Part shown: in pieces, positions 62,262 to 64,000 of the stretch
Position numbering within the stretch: position 1 is the first letter of the stretch
How the letters are laid out: each line of letters begins with the position of its first letter
Assembly: GCF_017591435.1 (NCBI RefSeq)
Contig: NC_059272.1
Coordinates: forward strand, 2,377,292 to 2,441,291
Direction: 5' to 3'
Source of the DNA: Portunus trituberculatus
Taxonomy: Eukaryota > Arthropoda > Malacostraca > Decapoda > Portunidae
Length of the DNA: 64,000 bases
Notes under the pieces: generated by a model
What the model was told of the DNA's origin: nothing
Database searches by the model: none
What the model saw: only the letters and a program-made list of their open reading frames with translations
Position numbers and translations under genes: made by a program

Positions 62262-64000
62262 TTGCAAGTGACCAGTGCCCAGGCTGTGTTGAGACTAGAC
62301 CTGTGCAGAGTTCTGGCTCTGTTGGTCCACAGGCAGACTTGCCACCAGACAAGACTTAAACAGTTAATATTGCTCACTTGAGTTATACAGATACATTGCT
62401 GCTTGTCATTTACTTCCTGTGTAATTTGACAAAGCATATGTGTACAGGAGAGCTTTCACTTGTGAACACTATGCAGGGGTTCTATGACACTCTTGCCATG
62501 ATATCGATCACGACAGTAGATCACATCAAAGTGTGCATAGCTTACTTCCACGCTGCTGGTGATTGCTGATGAACACCAGCAAGTGAACCTCAGGAGGTCT
62601 GTGAACTATGTATCTCTATTTACTTGGTGTTTATCATACCATGTATAGCAATGATTTTTTCTTTTCTCCCAAACCCAGGAACAAGCAGAAGAGTATTTCA
62701 GTTGGGGTGTTTGATGATGCTGGGATGTAACTTGAATGAAAAGAGGCATGAGGGAGTTCAAATTGTGTATGAAATGAACCTGGATGGTTTTCTGTTAGAC
62801 CAAGCTGAACAACATGGAGGATGTTCTTAGTAAGTGTAAAAAAGGTAAATTTGTGATTGGCTGAAGAAATGCTTTACTCTTCCATCTGCAGAATCATTGA
62901 CAGGAGCAGTTGTTAACTGACTGTCTTATTTCTCTGATGAGGTTGGCCACAGCAGAAGAGCCTCTGTGTGTCTGTCCAAGTGCTCCCTTCTTGCATGCTC
63001 AAACTTGTGGCCTCTACTTGCTCGCCTTTCATAGATAACCTTTATTTTCTTTCAACCTTTATTTGATTTCTTTACCCTCCTAGTGGTCTTTGTTTCTATT
63101 AGTATATTCACTTTCATTTACAAACACTTACAAGTTCTTTTCTCTATCCTTTCAGTATGACCATATCTCAATGCTATTGTTTGTTCCTCATTGCTTATAT
63201 CTTATAATCAACATTAAACTCTGTGTTGCTTATCCATAGTTTTTCCTCACACTGACAATTATATTTTCTCTTCAGCCACTTATGATTTACCACTTTACAC
63301 TTAACCAAACATTTCCTCACTGTGCAGTTAAGCCTCCTTTCACTGTTGACTTACATACATACATATGTACATTAAAACACCCCAGTGCAATTTTATTTCT
63401 GATTGTTTGTTGGTTTGTAAGAAGTTGGAGATTACTGGGGAAGGGTTCACAACTCTCTTCTGCCCTTGTCCATTTTGGTCACCTTTAACAAGCCACAGGT
63501 AACACTAGCCTTGGTAGTTCTCTTTATGGCCACTTCTCTCACCTTGGGAGTGACAGTAAAGTGAATAACAGAGACTAGTTGCACGACAGAGCAGTGGGTG
63601 GTGGGTTGCCACGTCCCAGTGCCAGTCGGAATAGTACTTCACTCAAATTTGTAAACATGTGATTTGCAGGAAATTCTCATTCCATTGAAGTTTTGTGAAA
63701 TGAGTGTACAGGTGCTTAGATTAAACAGTATACCAATGGGAGAAGATAAATATTGAGTTCCATTATCAATAGTTATTATTATATTAACATTGAAATTTTG
63801 ATATTGAAGAAAAGTATTTAAAGTTTATGGAAAGTACCAAAGATTTTATAGATACAATACATTTGCAAAACCAGCCTGCAGATCAATGAAAACTTGAAAG
63901 CAACAAAGGACAGGTCATGCATGACACTAATAGACATCAGCTTGTCCTGCTGTCCAATCTACCAGCGATGGCATGATGTAGCAGTGCAGCCCAGACTGTG
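62262..64000 (+). other. CSN1: CSN1 3' UTR and downstream sequence
   Basis: Unique sequence. No AATAAA is seen; the variant ATTAAA occurs at 63213-63218 and 63371-63376 and could serve as a poly(A) signal. No further exon or gene recognised to the window end. Confidence 0.5.

Overview
This window looks like nuclear DNA from an arthropod, most likely a decapod crustacean. That assignment is inferred from two spliced genes with GT-AG introns, very long (CA)n, (CT)n, (AT)n and (ATT)n microsatellites, many CR1/L2-like and jockey/I-like LINE copies, and a tRNA-headed SINE of a type I associate with decapods. I see no bacterial gene, CRISPR array or functional RNA gene.

Two host genes lie on the + strand. 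The first (2951 to about 34683) is the 3' part of cytosolic endo-beta-N-acetylglucosaminidase (ENGASE, GH85). Eight exons join in phase; the upstream exons are outside the window or unrecognised, and the C-terminal end is uncertain. The second (44556-62261) is a complete COP9 signalosome subunit 1 (CSN1/GPS1) gene: 12 coding exons, all phases compatible, encoding 500 residues. The two genes are functionally unrelated: ENGASE acts in cytosolic N-glycan clearance and CSN1 in cullin deneddylation.

Most of the rest is transposon-derived. ENGASE intron 3115-16005 holds a head-to-tail run of five + strand CR1/L2-like LINE copies, each starting inside a (CA)n tract and four of them ending in the tract that the next copy starts from. 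One 2-kb segment occurs twice with shared inactivating lesions. Further ENGASE introns carry a SINE, an inverted LINE, a Tigger-like element, a jockey/I-like LINE and an almost full-length - strand CR1/L2-like LINE (26939-30852). Between the genes are more LINE pieces, a hAT-type MITE, a decayed fragment of a multicopy arthropod protein family, and a 1.5-kb element with about 450-bp inverted arms (41156-42671).

CSN1 introns carry two copies of a TA-flanked 1.5-kb non-autonomous DNA transposon, a Tc1-like transposon with both terminal repeats and a lightly damaged transposase, three SINE copies, and a hAT MITE with a near-perfect 8-bp target duplication. In two ENGASE exons the polypyrimidine tract of the acceptor is a (CT)n microsatellite of more than 100 bp. 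No complete new cellular system is evident; the most novel material is the (CA)n-embedded LINE array, the long-armed inverted-repeat element and the paired TA-flanked elements.
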